32,253 bases of DNA from NCBI GenBank assembly GCA_029933225.1, contig JAOZOO010000021.1:3580-35832 (forward strand). Direction: 5' to 3'. The DNA comes from Bacteroidales bacterium. Its GTDB lineage: Bacteria > Bacteroidota > Bacteroidia > Bacteroidales > F082. The position numbers were made by a program, and so were the translations under genes. This document shows, one piece after another, positions 6,396 to 14,396 of the stretch; within the stretch, counting starts at the first letter, position 1; each line of letters starts with the position of its first letter. The notes beneath the pieces were generated by a model. That model was not told the origin of the DNA. It did no database searches and saw only the letters and a program-made list of their open reading frames with translations.

Positions 6396-8714
6396 TTACA
6401 GTTCAAGAAAGATCAGTTTCTTTTCGGTTAGCAAGTTTCTTTTCCGGTAAATCCGAACCAAAACCATACCTGAGTAGGCATCTGTTTTGCGTCGTTTCCA
6501 GGTATTTTGTTTACCGTTTAACGTAAACTTATCCAACACTTTACCCTGCATATCATAAAATACAATGCTGTATTTCCCTTTTTCCGAAAATTCAAAATTA
6601 ATCTGGTCTGTCACAGGATTGGGAAATATTGAAACCTGTTCCTGACCCGGGACGGTGGGGATGCCGACAATATATTTATCCCAGACGGCCAGTGTATATT
6701 CTCCCGGGGTCAGATGATCAACAACAATATACCCAAAGTTCCATGTCCCGACTCTGATCTGGGGTATTTCATGCCAGTCATCCCCGGCAGTTTCCCTGTA
6801 CAATATCACGACTGAATCTTTTGGTGAAACGATGAGATCATCATCAAGGTAGCCCATATTGTCGTAATAAAACTTTCCTGTGGCATCCAGACTTTCAGGA
6901 AATATACCTTCGATTTTCCAGTAACGGTAAGGCGACAATGTCAACCCTTCCACCGGGCTTTTCAGACTGTCGGGAGCAACCCAGTTGTGGACCACCCTGA
7001 CCATTGCCGAATCCGAAAGTTGCTGGATGACCAGTGTAAAATAGGTGTCGGGGAAGTCATATTCCAGAGGGTTGGTAAAAATCCGGTAATTATCTGTGGT
7101 GGCATCGTTTATTTTCTCAAAAAGATCAAGACATACTGTTTTTGGAGTAAAGCTGATATGCTTAACGGAATGTCCTGTTTTTCCTGAAAAATGAACAGTA
7201 TCAGTGACCATGTTAAAATATTCATCCACAAAAGTGACCTCCAGAACATTGTCATTGGCCAGGTAGTCAGCCCCTTTGTATTTTTGTTTCAGCCAGATAT
7301 CTACTTTATATCCATCACCTTCTGCAGTTGCTTTTGTTGAATCAATTGAAAACTGCGGCGTTCCGGGTGTAAACACCCAGGCGTCGAAAAAGCCGGTCAT
7401 ATCAATGCCGGTGGTATCCGACAGAAAGTCGCACATGTCCTCCGAAGAAACAGACTGAAAAGCAAAATGATTGAGATAAGCCGTCATGGCCGGGAAAAAG
7501 ATGGAATCGCCAAGATAACCACGCAAAGTATTGGTCACGGTGGCTCCTTTTTCGTAAGCATGACTACCATAAGTGATGGTTTGTGGCAGATTATTCAGGG
7601 CATAATAGCCGCCGTCAACGATGTGCGTCTTCCGCAACATTTCACGGTGTTTGTGCCGCATGGTGGTTAAAAAATTATTGTGACTGTAAATTCCTTCCCG
7701 GTAATACACTTCACAAAACGAGGCCCATCCTTCATTGAGCCACATATCTTCGGCAGTAGAACAGGTCACTTTGTCTCCAAACCACATGTGTGAGAGCTCG
7801 TGGGTGTAAAGCGATTCATAATTTGTATTGCCATTGATGGCAAAGTGTGGATAAAAGATATTGGCAGCATGCTCCATCGCGCCGATGGCCGTTCCGGTAT
7901 ATCCAACCCGTTCAAAAGGGTAAGGTCCGAACTTTTCTTCAAAAAACTGAAGAATGTCTTTTAGGTTTACAAACGAGCCTTTTACCCTGCCCGTATCAGA
8001 GGGTTTTGTGTAAATCGTAATTGGTACCGTATCCTGCATTCCCTCGAATTCATCGTCGAAAAGGCTGTATTTTCCCACAGCCACCGAGGCGAGGTAGGTC
8101 GGAATGGGATGCGATTCGTACCAGTGCCAGGTATGCGTTCCGTCACCGTTATCGGCAATGCCCGCCAATGACCCGCCGCCTGTTACTTTTTTACTGGTAT
8201 CCACCGTTACATAAAGGTCGTAAGTTGCCCTGTCGGTAAAATCATCCACACACGGAAACCAGGCTTTACCCAGATTATGCGGAATGGAAACAAAACCGAC
8301 ACCGAGGTTAAATGCATAGTCGCCCGAAAAATGAAATCCTCCCCAGCTTTCGTGAAAGGGCTGCCCGTGATAATAAACCGTAAGCGATAACGTATCATTC
8401 TCACCGACCGGAGAATCAAGATGTGTGCGGACAACCTCATCCTGATGGGTAAATGTGTTTGAGGACTGCCCGACAAATACGGAATCAACCGTCAGCTTTT
8501 TCAACTCAAGCGGAACATAATCCAGATCATTCACCAAAGGTGTCAGCTCAACCTCCGTAAAGCCGGTAATGGTTTTGTCAGCCGTATTCACATCCGTCAG
8601 GTGAATGGAATAATGAATGACATGAATGGTATCGCCGATACCGGGATCATAAGATTGTGCCTGTAAAAACGAAACCAGATTGAGAAAGGTAAAAGCCAAT
8701 AAAAAATAATTCAT
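6396..8714 (-). CDS. Secreted M1-family zinc aminopeptidase with T9SS sorting domain
   Basis: A 772-residue exported metallopeptidase. A signal peptide covers about residues 1-20. The substrate-binding GAMEH motif is at 278-282. The zinc site is H305-E-L-S-H309, followed by E328 in the LNEGWASF segment (HExxHx18E). The first ~230 residues form the M1 N-terminal beta domain. After the catalytic domain there is a beta-rich extension and then a T9SS type-A sorting domain (about 695-772, starting at VSIFPNPVTDQINF). It therefore should trim N-terminal residues from peptides at the cell surface or outside. A good promoter lies at 8737-8766, and no other gene appears to be in the operon. Family assignment is secure; peptide preference is unknown. 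Confidence 0.93.
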   Translation of the reverse strand: MNYFLLAFTFLNLVSFLQAQSYDPGIGDTIHVIHYSIHLTDVNTADKTITGFTEVELTPLVNDLDYVPLELKKLTVDSVFVGQSSNTFTHQDEVVRTHLDSPVGENDTLSLTVYYHGQPFHESWGGFHFSGDYAFNLGVGFVSIPHNLGKAWFPCVDDFTDRATYDLYVTVDTSKKVTGGGSLAGIADNGDGTHTWHWYESHPIPTYLASVAVGKYSLFDDEFEGMQDTVPITIYTKPSDTGRVKGSFVNLKDILQFFEEKFGPYPFERVGYTGTAIGAMEHAANIFYPHFAINGNTNYESLYTHELSHMWFGDKVTCSTAEDMWLNEGWASFCEVYYREGIYSHNNFLTTMRHKHREMLRKTHIVDGGYYALNNLPQTITYGSHAYEKGATVTNTLRGYLGDSIFFPAMTAYLNHFAFQSVSSEDMCDFLSDTTGIDMTGFFDAWVFTPGTPQFSIDSTKATAEGDGYKVDIWLKQKYKGADYLANDNVLEVTFVDEYFNMVTDTVHFSGKTGHSVKHISFTPKTVCLDLFEKINDATTDNYRIFTNPLEYDFPDTYFTLVIQQLSDSAMVRVVHNWVAPDSLKSPVEGLTLSPYRYWKIEGIFPESLDATGKFYYDNMGYLDDDLIVSPKDSVVILYRETAGDDWHEIPQIRVGTWNFGYIVVDHLTPGEYTLAVWDKYIVGIPTVPGQEQVSIFPNPVTDQINFEFSEKGKYSIVFYDMQGKVLDKFTLNGKQNTWKRRKTDAYSGMVLVRIYRKRNLLTEKKLIFLEL

Positions 8715-8736
8715 GGTCAGATAGTTATTGAAAAGA

Positions 8737-8766
8737 CAAAATTAGAATTTTTAAGGATATCAGCAA
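8737..8766 (-). promoter_or_regulatory. Promoter of the M1 peptidase gene
   Basis: Minus strand: TTG at 8766-8764, 19 nt, then TAATTTTG at 8744-8737. Full match to the Bacteroidota consensus, 22 nt before the start codon. Confidence 0.55.
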
Positions 8767-8917
8767 TTTAAACTCCAGGGAAAGAATTATCTCCTATTGA
8801 GTTACATTCAAGACATAATATCTTCTATTGAACTTCATTTGGATTAGCCGGGTTTTGTCTAAAATCCAATAGTTTCTCATGAGCAGCGCGCGAAAGGTCA
8901 CGTCACCAAAATTTTCG

Positions 8918-8925
8918 TAAATTTG
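8918..8925 (+). promoter_or_regulatory. -7 box before the helicase gene
   Basis: TAAATTTG, 22 nt before the ATG. No TTG is found at the expected distance, so this is a half-match only. Confidence 0.35.
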
Positions 8926-8947
8926 AAACCCTTATCCTAACCTGCCA

Positions 8948-11410
8948 ATGGACCAGCAAACCATCCATAATCAACCGTTGCAGCTTGCCTTTGATTTTGT
9001 GCAATACACAGGCAACAATATCTTTCTGACCGGGAGGGCGGGTACAGGAAAAACCACATTTCTGCACCGGTTGAAGGAGCTGTCCCCCAAGCGCATGATC
9101 GTAGTGGCGCCTACGGGTGTGGCAGCCATCAATGCCGGCGGAGTGACCATCCATTCTTTTTTCCAGCTTCCTTTCGGGCCAAGGGTACCCGGATATGCTG
9201 AAAATGAAGACAGAAAGGGTTTCCGTTTCAGTTCCCGGAAACGGGCCATCATCAAGAGTCTCGACCTGCTGGTCATTGATGAGATCAGCATGGTGCGGGC
9301 AGATCTGCTCGATAGCATTGACGAACGGCTGCGGAAATTCAGACGCAACGATCAACCTTTTGGTGGCGTGCAGTTGCTGATGATCGGTGACATGCAGCAG
9401 TTGCCGCCCGTGGTAAAAGGTGAAGAATGGACACTGTTGAGCAAATTTTACGAAACACCATTTTTCTTCAGCAGCCGGGCGCTGAAAAAATCAAATTACA
9501 TCACCATCACCCTCGAGCATGTTTACCGCCAGCAGGACCAGCATTTCATCGAACTGCTGAATAAGATCAGGGACAAGAAAATGGACCGGGAAGCCCTTGA
9601 CATCCTGAACAAAAGATACAAACCCGGCTTTGACCCCGGCGATGATAACTACATCATCCTCACCACCCACAATGCCAAGGCCAAAGCCATCAACGAGAAA
9701 AAGCTGAATGCGCTGAAAGGGAAAAAATCACACTATTACGCCACAGTTGAAGGCAATTTTCCCGAATACATGTATCCCACAGAGCCGGAGCTGGAAATGA
9801 AAGTGGGGGCGCAGGTGATGTTCGTAAAAAACGATCCCGATATGGAAAAACGGTTTTTCAACGGGAAGATCGGGACCATTACCAAATTGAGTACCGACTA
9901 TGTGGTTGTTCAATGCCCCGGCGATGACGATTCCATCCATGTGCAGCCGCTTGTTTGGGAAAATGTGAATTACACCATTGACGAAGAAACCAAAGAGATC
10001 AAGGAAACCGTGGAAGGCACTTTCACACAGATGCCGCTGAAGCTGGCCTGGGCCATCACCATCCACAAAAGCCAGGGACTCACTTTCGACAAGGCCATCA
10101 TTGATTCGGAGGCAACATTTGCCCACGGGCAGGTGTATGTGGCATTGAGTCGCTGCCGCTCGCTGGATGGAATGGTACTTAGTACACCTTTTTCGCCTTA
10201 CAGCTTAAAACAGGATAAGTCCATCGAAGGATTTAACGAACTGGTGAGCAAAAGCCAGCCGGATGAACAAAAACTGGAAGCGTCAAAGGCAAAATACCAG
10301 CTTGAGGTTATGGAAGACCTGTTTGACTTTTCTTCCCTGCGATATGCAATCAACGGTCTCGACAAAGCGCTTTATGACGGGAGGATGAGCTTACAACCGG
10401 ATGCTGATGTGCCGGTGAAATCAATGAAAGAAAAGGTGGGGAAAGAAATCGTTGAGGTATCCGGAAAATTTCAGGTCCAGGTTAGGAATCTTTTGTTAAA
10501 AAACAACAACGCCGAACAGAATCAGGAATTACAGGAAAGAGTCAAAAAAGCGGTTGATTATTTTTCCGGAAAAATAAAAGAGCACGTATCGGATATTCTG
10601 GAAACGCTGTCGTTTGAAACGGACAATGCGGAAGTCAGGAAAAAGATCAATAAGCAGGAAGAGCGCATCCATGAGATCACTCATTTTAAGCTGGCTTGTC
10701 TGGAAGCCTGCCGCGAAGGATTTGTTCTGAAAGATTACCTGAAAGCAAGGGCAAAAGCCACTCTCGGAGAGACACCGAAAAAAGTACCTTCCCGGAAAAC
10801 CAAACTCCCGGTCAGCAGGGAAATCTCCAATCCCGGTTTGTACGATCTGCTGAAAGAATGGCGCAATACCAGAGCCATTGAAGAGGGACTTCCTCATTAT
10901 ATGGTTTTGCCTCTGCGAACCATCCGTGCATTGAGCAACCAGGCGCCGTTCAATATGGACGAACTGAAAAGAGTTCATGGCTTCGGAAGAAAAAAACTAC
11001 AGAATTACGGCGAAGAGTTGCTTATACTGATCAACGAATACCGCAGCGATCATGAACTCAAAACCGAACCCCTGCCCGTACCGCTAAAAAAAGAAAAGAA
11101 ACCGAAAATCGACACGCGCAAAGCGAGTCTCGAACTGTGGCTGAAGCACAAAGACCTGAAAAAGGTTGCCGAAGAAAGGGATCTGGCCATTTCCACCATC
11201 GAAGGTCACCTGGCCCGGTTTGTGGGTACCGGGGAACTGCCGGTTACTGATTTTGTGGATGGTAAAAAACTTGAGAAGTTGGTGGCATTTTTCAGGAAAA
11301 ACCCGGACATCCCACTTGGCGAAGCCAAAGCACAGTTGGGTGACGATTATTCGTTTGGTGAGATGAGAATGGTCAGGCAGCATCTGGTTTGGGAGGCGGA
11401 AAAAAAGTAG
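8948..11410 (+). CDS. PIF1/RecD-like DNA helicase with HRDC and HTH C-terminal domains
   Basis: An 820-residue SF1B helicase. The Walker A motif GRAGTGKTT is at 29-37, followed by VAPTGVAA (Ia) and VIDEISMV (II, about 109-116), FGGVQLLMIGDMQQLPP (III), and the C-terminal WAITIHKSQGLTFDKAIID and YVALSRC segments (motifs V/VI). After about residue 430 comes a charged helical linker, then an HRDC-like domain (about 640-700; YDLLKEWRNTRAIEEGLPHY) and an HTH_40-like helix-turn-helix near the end (AISTIEGHLARFVGTGEL). The likely role is unwinding of structured DNA, for example G-quadruplexes, R-loops or stalled forks, judging from the PIF1 family. It is transcribed alone. The ATG at 8948 begins MDQQTIHNQPLQLAFDFV, right before the helicase core, so no upstream start is needed. 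Confidence 0.92.
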   Translation: MDQQTIHNQPLQLAFDFVQYTGNNIFLTGRAGTGKTTFLHRLKELSPKRMIVVAPTGVAAINAGGVTIHSFFQLPFGPRVPGYAENEDRKGFRFSSRKRAIIKSLDLLVIDEISMVRADLLDSIDERLRKFRRNDQPFGGVQLLMIGDMQQLPPVVKGEEWTLLSKFYETPFFFSSRALKKSNYITITLEHVYRQQDQHFIELLNKIRDKKMDREALDILNKRYKPGFDPGDDNYIILTTHNAKAKAINEKKLNALKGKKSHYYATVEGNFPEYMYPTEPELEMKVGAQVMFVKNDPDMEKRFFNGKIGTITKLSTDYVVVQCPGDDDSIHVQPLVWENVNYTIDEETKEIKETVEGTFTQMPLKLAWAITIHKSQGLTFDKAIIDSEATFAHGQVYVALSRCRSLDGMVLSTPFSPYSLKQDKSIEGFNELVSKSQPDEQKLEASKAKYQLEVMEDLFDFSSLRYAINGLDKALYDGRMSLQPDADVPVKSMKEKVGKEIVEVSGKFQVQVRNLLLKNNNAEQNQELQERVKKAVDYFSGKIKEHVSDILETLSFETDNAEVRKKINKQEERIHEITHFKLACLEACREGFVLKDYLKARAKATLGETPKKVPSRKTKLPVSREISNPGLYDLLKEWRNTRAIEEGLPHYMVLPLRTIRALSNQAPFNMDELKRVHGFGRKKLQNYGEELLILINEYRSDHELKTEPLPVPLKKEKKPKIDTRKASLELWLKHKDLKKVAEERDLAISTIEGHLARFVGTGELPVTDFVDGKKLEKLVAFFRKNPDIPLGEAKAQLGDDYSFGEMRMVRQHLVWEAEKK

Positions 11411-11733
11411 ATTGTGTTTTCGAATTGTGCCCCCGCAGAAAAGTATTTATAAAACTGTCATTAGTTTAACCGCAATGACGCCGTGAAATCGCAAAGCACG
11501 CAAAGATTTATAATTTTTCCTGTTTTCGTCATTCACTCCCACGCCGGCCCGCCGTTTTGGCTTTCCCGCCCGCATAAGCTTTTTTTAGAAAAAGCTTAAT
11601 GGTTGGTAGCACCCAAATGCGCGATGGCCCGTCACGCGGGATGCAGTGCCAGGGGGGAAATTCATTCTGGAACAGTTTCAGCAATGTGGGCCGGACTTAA
11701 AGATAATACATGAATTTGCCTTCTGGCTTTATT

Positions 11734-11816
11734 TTTCGACCCGCTGAATGCGAGGCCATTCATCGGGTTGTGGGCTTGCTGACCCGGCGGTAGGGCTTGC
11801 TCCTGCTGGGTCGAAA
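11734..11816. repeat. Multi-branched inverted-repeat structure
   Basis: Outer arms TTTCGACCC (11734-11742) and GGGTCGAAA (11808-11816) can close a ~65-nt interior. The left part can alternatively form ACCCG-C-TGAATG / CATTCA-T-CGGGT (11739-11768). The right part has a near-direct repeat GGGCTTGCT (11772-11780 and 11793-11801). It is not an attC site, riboswitch or tRNA that I recognise. Confidence 0.4.
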
Positions 11817-11828
11817 GATATGTGAATA

Positions 11829-11860
11829 AAAAAACCGACGGGTTAACCCGTCGGTTTTTT
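11829..11860. terminator. Bidirectional palindromic terminator ending the sulfur island
   Basis: A perfect 32-nt palindrome with the core GACGGGTTAACCCGTC (11837-11852), flanked by A6 on the left and T6 on the right, so it can terminate in both directions. It lies about 50 nt after the last gene of the island (stop at 11908). The same 16-nt core recurs at 27705-27720 behind another minus-strand operon. Confidence 0.8.
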
Positions 11861-11907
11861 CGCTGTTTTTTTAGTTCGTTGCAAAAATCAATGTTTGCAA
11901 GACAAAA

Positions 11908-12549
11908 TTAACATCCCCCCGAAGCTACTTTCGGTTTCTTTTTGCGGCGGACAACTACCGGTTTTTTATTCGCGACCTTTTGTGTATTGTCCACAGAACC
12001 AACGCTTTTAGCCACTTCGGCAAAGTCATATCTGGGCTCGCCTCTCAGGTAGCTGATGTCTTCAACGGTTTGTTCCAGCGCATCTTTGTGAGCAGCATAA
12101 TATTCGTATCCGCCGAGCAGTATCTTTACATTGTCGAAGCCCACCTGCCTGAACCACATCCACGGGCCATTGGCCTGAAGCTGGTCGTTCCCGTATAGTA
12201 CTACAGTCATCTCTTTGTCTTGCAACTCTTTCAGATGTTTTATGTTTTTCGGTTCACTCAGGTCGTAAGCCGAGATATTTTCCGCACCGGGAATGTGTCC
12301 CTGTCCGTAAGAAAACCTGTCGCGAATGTCGATGAAAACAACATTGTTGGTTTTTTTGCCGAGTACATCAGCCAGTTCAAAAGGATGAAAACCCGCTTCA
12401 TAATCATGTGCAAGTTCTACGGTTTGTTCGAGGGAGAGTTTATATTTAAAACGGGGTTTCTTCAGTGTGAGAAAACCGACAATGATAATCAACACAAAAA
12501 TGATTACTGTTACCAATGTTTTCCTGGGATTTAATTCATGAACATGCAT
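11908..12549 (-). CDS. Membrane-anchored rhodanese-like protein with C-terminal Gly-Gly-Cys tail (second copy)
   Basis: A 213-residue protein with an N-terminal membrane anchor (about 11-28) and a rhodanese-like domain (about 45-155: VVFIDIRDRFSYGQGHIPGAENI is the classic first half). The active-site loop, usually CxxG-like after 'VVY', reads VVLYGNDQL (116-124) and contains no Cys. The only cysteine in the whole protein is the last residue, C213. It closes a basic tail KKPVVVRRKKKPKVASGGC that is almost the same as in the neighbouring paralogue. N-in topology would put the domain and tail in the periplasm (inference). It is the last gene of the island, 52 nt after its paralogue and followed by a terminator. 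A role in passing sulfane sulfur, like the periplasmic Sud rhodanese of Wolinella, is possible, but the catalytic Cys would have moved to the tail. Standard rhodanese catalysis is unlikely. Confidence 0.82.
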   Translation of the reverse strand: MHVHELNPRKTLVTVIIFVLIIIVGFLTLKKPRFKYKLSLEQTVELAHDYEAGFHPFELADVLGKKTNNVVFIDIRDRFSYGQGHIPGAENISAYDLSEPKNIKHLKELQDKEMTVVLYGNDQLQANGPWMWFRQVGFDNVKILLGGYEYYAAHKDALEQTVEDISYLRGEPRYDFAEVAKSVGSVDNTQKVANKKPVVVRRKKKPKVASGGC

Positions 12550-12601
12550 CTTTTTATTTTTTTAACCGTTTTCAAAATAAAATATTCTTGATAGCTGTAT
12601 A

Positions 12602-13213
12602 TCAACAACCTCCTGCCGCTACTTTTTGTTTTTTCTTGCGCCTAACTGCTACTTTTTTCTTTTTTACAACAGAGTTATCCACCTTGGCACCTGTAAAATA
12701 CATCTGGGCTCCTTTTCTGAATTGATACAGTTCAAAGGCCGTATAAGGTGCATCTTCCGGTGGTTCTTTGGGTTGAATGATGGTTTCTATCCAGCAGTTA
12801 AGGCCTCCTTTCATCACATAAGTCTCATTTATTCCCATGCGTCGGGTGATCACCCATGCCTGATCGGCCAGGATGTCATCATTGGAATAAAACACCACTT
12901 TGGTTCCGGGAATACCGAAATAATCCTGGTAATTTGGAGACAGCAGGCTGTCGAAAGGAATATTTATCGCGTTGTTCAGCGAGAAATGGTCATAAGACGC
13001 TGCACTCCTGACATCCACCAGTTCCAGAGTAGGGTCTTTGTCAATAATAAATCGTGCAACCTGATCGGTAGTAACATACCGCGTGGGCTGGATGATGTCA
13101 TAAAGCAACTTCTCCGGTTTAATTTGTTCGTATTCCGGTTCCCGATTCAGGAAAAAAGTTCCGGCTGCCAGGACCAACATCAAAACGGTCAAGAAGAAAT
13201 AATTCCTGTTCAT
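12602..13213 (-). CDS. Membrane-anchored rhodanese-like protein with C-terminal Gly-Gly-Cys tail (first copy)
   Basis: A 203-residue paralogue of the protein at 11908-12549. Residues 5-22 form a single membrane anchor, and the rhodanese-like domain spans about 48-145 (LELVDVRSAASYDHFSLNNAINIPF). The active-site loop is VVFYSNDDI (106-114), without Cys. C140 sits late in the domain (GGLNCW), and the only other Cys is the C-terminal residue, C203, at the end of KKKVAVRRKKKQKVAAGGC. The tails of the two paralogues agree at most positions while the domains have diverged clearly, and the Gly-Gly-Cys codons differ (GGT GGA... versus other third bases), so the tail is kept at protein level. It starts 4 nt after the YedE-like gene. 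Whether the tail carries persulfide, binds a partner or is modified cannot be told. Confidence 0.82.
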   Translation of the reverse strand: MNRNYFFLTVLMLVLAAGTFFLNREPEYEQIKPEKLLYDIIQPTRYVTTDQVARFIIDKDPTLELVDVRSAASYDHFSLNNAINIPFDSLLSPNYQDYFGIPGTKVVFYSNDDILADQAWVITRRMGINETYVMKGGLNCWIETIIQPKEPPEDAPYTAFELYQFRKGAQMYFTGAKVDNSVVKKKKVAVRRKKKQKVAAGGC

Positions 13214-13217
13214 CGTT

Positions 13218-13820
13218 TTAGAATTTATATTCTTTAATATTTTTTCTTACTCTTTTTTCAATAAGCATGGTGATCCAGAAGGAGGCAAGGGCAATTACCG
13301 TAAAGGCAAAGGCGAACCACGCTGCCGGAATGCCGGTTACATCTGACAGGGTAACATTTCCGAGATAGCCACTGTAATAAAAGTCTTCAAACAACGGGAA
13401 AGCTTCGGAGAAAATAAAAATGCCAACAAACAAACCGACGGTAAATAACAATGCATCCATCTTCCCGATGGCAATGGCCGTGTAGCTTGTGCCCGGACAA
13501 AAGCCGCCAAGCACAAATCCAAATCCCATGATCACCGAGCCAACGATCATCGGTCCCAGATATGTGGGCAGGATGAATATTTTATCCAGGTCAAGCCATC
13601 CGAAATAATCAAAATATAGAAAACCGACCATAGCGACAATGACGGCCGTGAAGAAAACACGCAAAACCACAAAGTTGTATCCGTAAAACACGCCTGCGAT
13701 ATTACGCGAGGAGGAGAATCCGGAGGCCTCGAGGATAAATCCAAAGGCAATACCAAGAAGCAGGGCTATAACAAAGTCCCAGTTGCCTGTGATGATTCCG
13801 TTAGGTATTAATGGTCCCAT
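13218..13820 (-). CDS. YeeE/YedE half-transporter (sulfur-compound import), subunit B
   Basis: A 200-residue membrane protein with about five hydrophobic helices. Family hallmarks are visible: an EASGFSSSRNIAGVFY segment (31-46) and the pore-type GFVLGGFCPGTSYTA with Cys108. YeeE/YedE proteins such as TsuA import thiosulfate through conserved cysteines (established for the family). At 200 residues this is half of the usual ~350-residue single-chain protein, and the gene just upstream supplies the other half, so the two probably form one heteromeric pore. It lies between the partner subunit (21-nt gap) and the Cys-tailed rhodanese-like gene (4-nt gap), which ties transport to the sulfur carrier. 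Confidence 0.88.
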   Translation of the reverse strand: MGPLIPNGIITGNWDFVIALLLGIAFGFILEASGFSSSRNIAGVFYGYNFVVLRVFFTAVIVAMVGFLYFDYFGWLDLDKIFILPTYLGPMIVGSVIMGFGFVLGGFCPGTSYTAIAIGKMDALLFTVGLFVGIFIFSEAFPLFEDFYYSGYLGNVTLSDVTGIPAAWFAFAFTVIALASFWITMLIEKRVRKNIKEYKF

Positions 13821-13841
13821 TTTATTCTTTTTTAAAGTTTA

Positions 13842-14381
13842 TTAAATCCATAATTTCTTAAAAAACCAGGCAATGGCATAGCCCGTACCGAACAGCGCGA
13901 GCATGACGATCACTCCTCCGAGTGAAAAAGTAGCGCTACCGGCCAGCGCCGCACCGCTGGAACATCCGCGCCCGAACTGGCTTCCGATCCCGAAAAGGAT
14001 GCCCCCGATCAGGGCGGCGATCAAACGGGTTTTACTGGTGATCTTCGGTGATTTTTCCACCCACGGTTTTTTCACTCTTCCGAAAAGAATACCCGATAAC
14101 AATCCGCCGAAGAATATGCCCATTGATTCAAAAACCAGCCATGTGTACATGGGTGAGTGATCATCGCTGATGAATTTGCTGATATACGGATTGCTTTCCG
14201 CACTTTTCGGTGCAACGACGTCAACAGTTGTGACCACCGCACTTTTTACCGCACCACTGGCTCCCAGTCCCCTTCCGGTAATATAAACCGTCAGAATGAC
14301 CAGCAGGCCGAGAAGTACACCTCCGAGGTAAGGGTTTATATAGTGAGGCCTGTTATTGGTTACTGTGTTTTTTTCCATCAT
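13842..14381 (-). CDS. YeeE/YedE half-transporter (sulfur-compound import), subunit A
   Basis: A 179-residue membrane protein with about four or five hydrophobic helices and a hydrophilic loop at about 45-80. The pore motif QFGRGCSSGAALAG has Cys140, and a second Gly-rich motif, TGRGLGASGAV (35-45), lacks the Cys found in some family members at that site. It is the N-terminal-half counterpart of the adjacent subunit. Its start is 15 nt after the stop of the NrfD gene, so it is in the same transcript as psrABC. The substrate is most likely thiosulfate or another sulfane-sulfur compound; selenium or other roles known for YedE relatives cannot be excluded. Confidence 0.87.
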   Translation of the reverse strand: MMEKNTVTNNRPHYINPYLGGVLLGLLVILTVYITGRGLGASGAVKSAVVTTVDVVAPKSAESNPYISKFISDDHSPMYTWLVFESMGIFFGGLLSGILFGRVKKPWVEKSPKITSKTRLIAALIGGILFGIGSQFGRGCSSGAALAGSATFSLGGVIVMLALFGTGYAIAWFFKKLWI

Positions 14382-14396
14382 TTTATATATTTAAGA

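Larger units (their letters stand above)
11411..11907. other. 497-nt non-coding, structured intergenic region
   Basis: No credible gene on either strand. From left to right it holds: a tract resembling the widespread 'CGCAAAG' intergenic repeats (11470-11511); an AT-rich inverted repeat at 11576-11597 (9-bp arms, 4-nt loop); a G+C-rich stretch with no recognised content; a multi-branched inverted-repeat region at 11734-11816; and the palindromic terminator at 11829-11860. The helicase (plus) and the sulfur island (minus) converge on it. Confidence 0.6.

Noticed and set aside
11576-11597. AAGCTTTTT/AAAAAGCTT inverted repeat as the helicase terminator.
   Set aside because: It is AU-rich with only two GC pairs, no U-tail beyond the stem, and lies 166 nt after the stop codon; kept only as a described inverted repeat.
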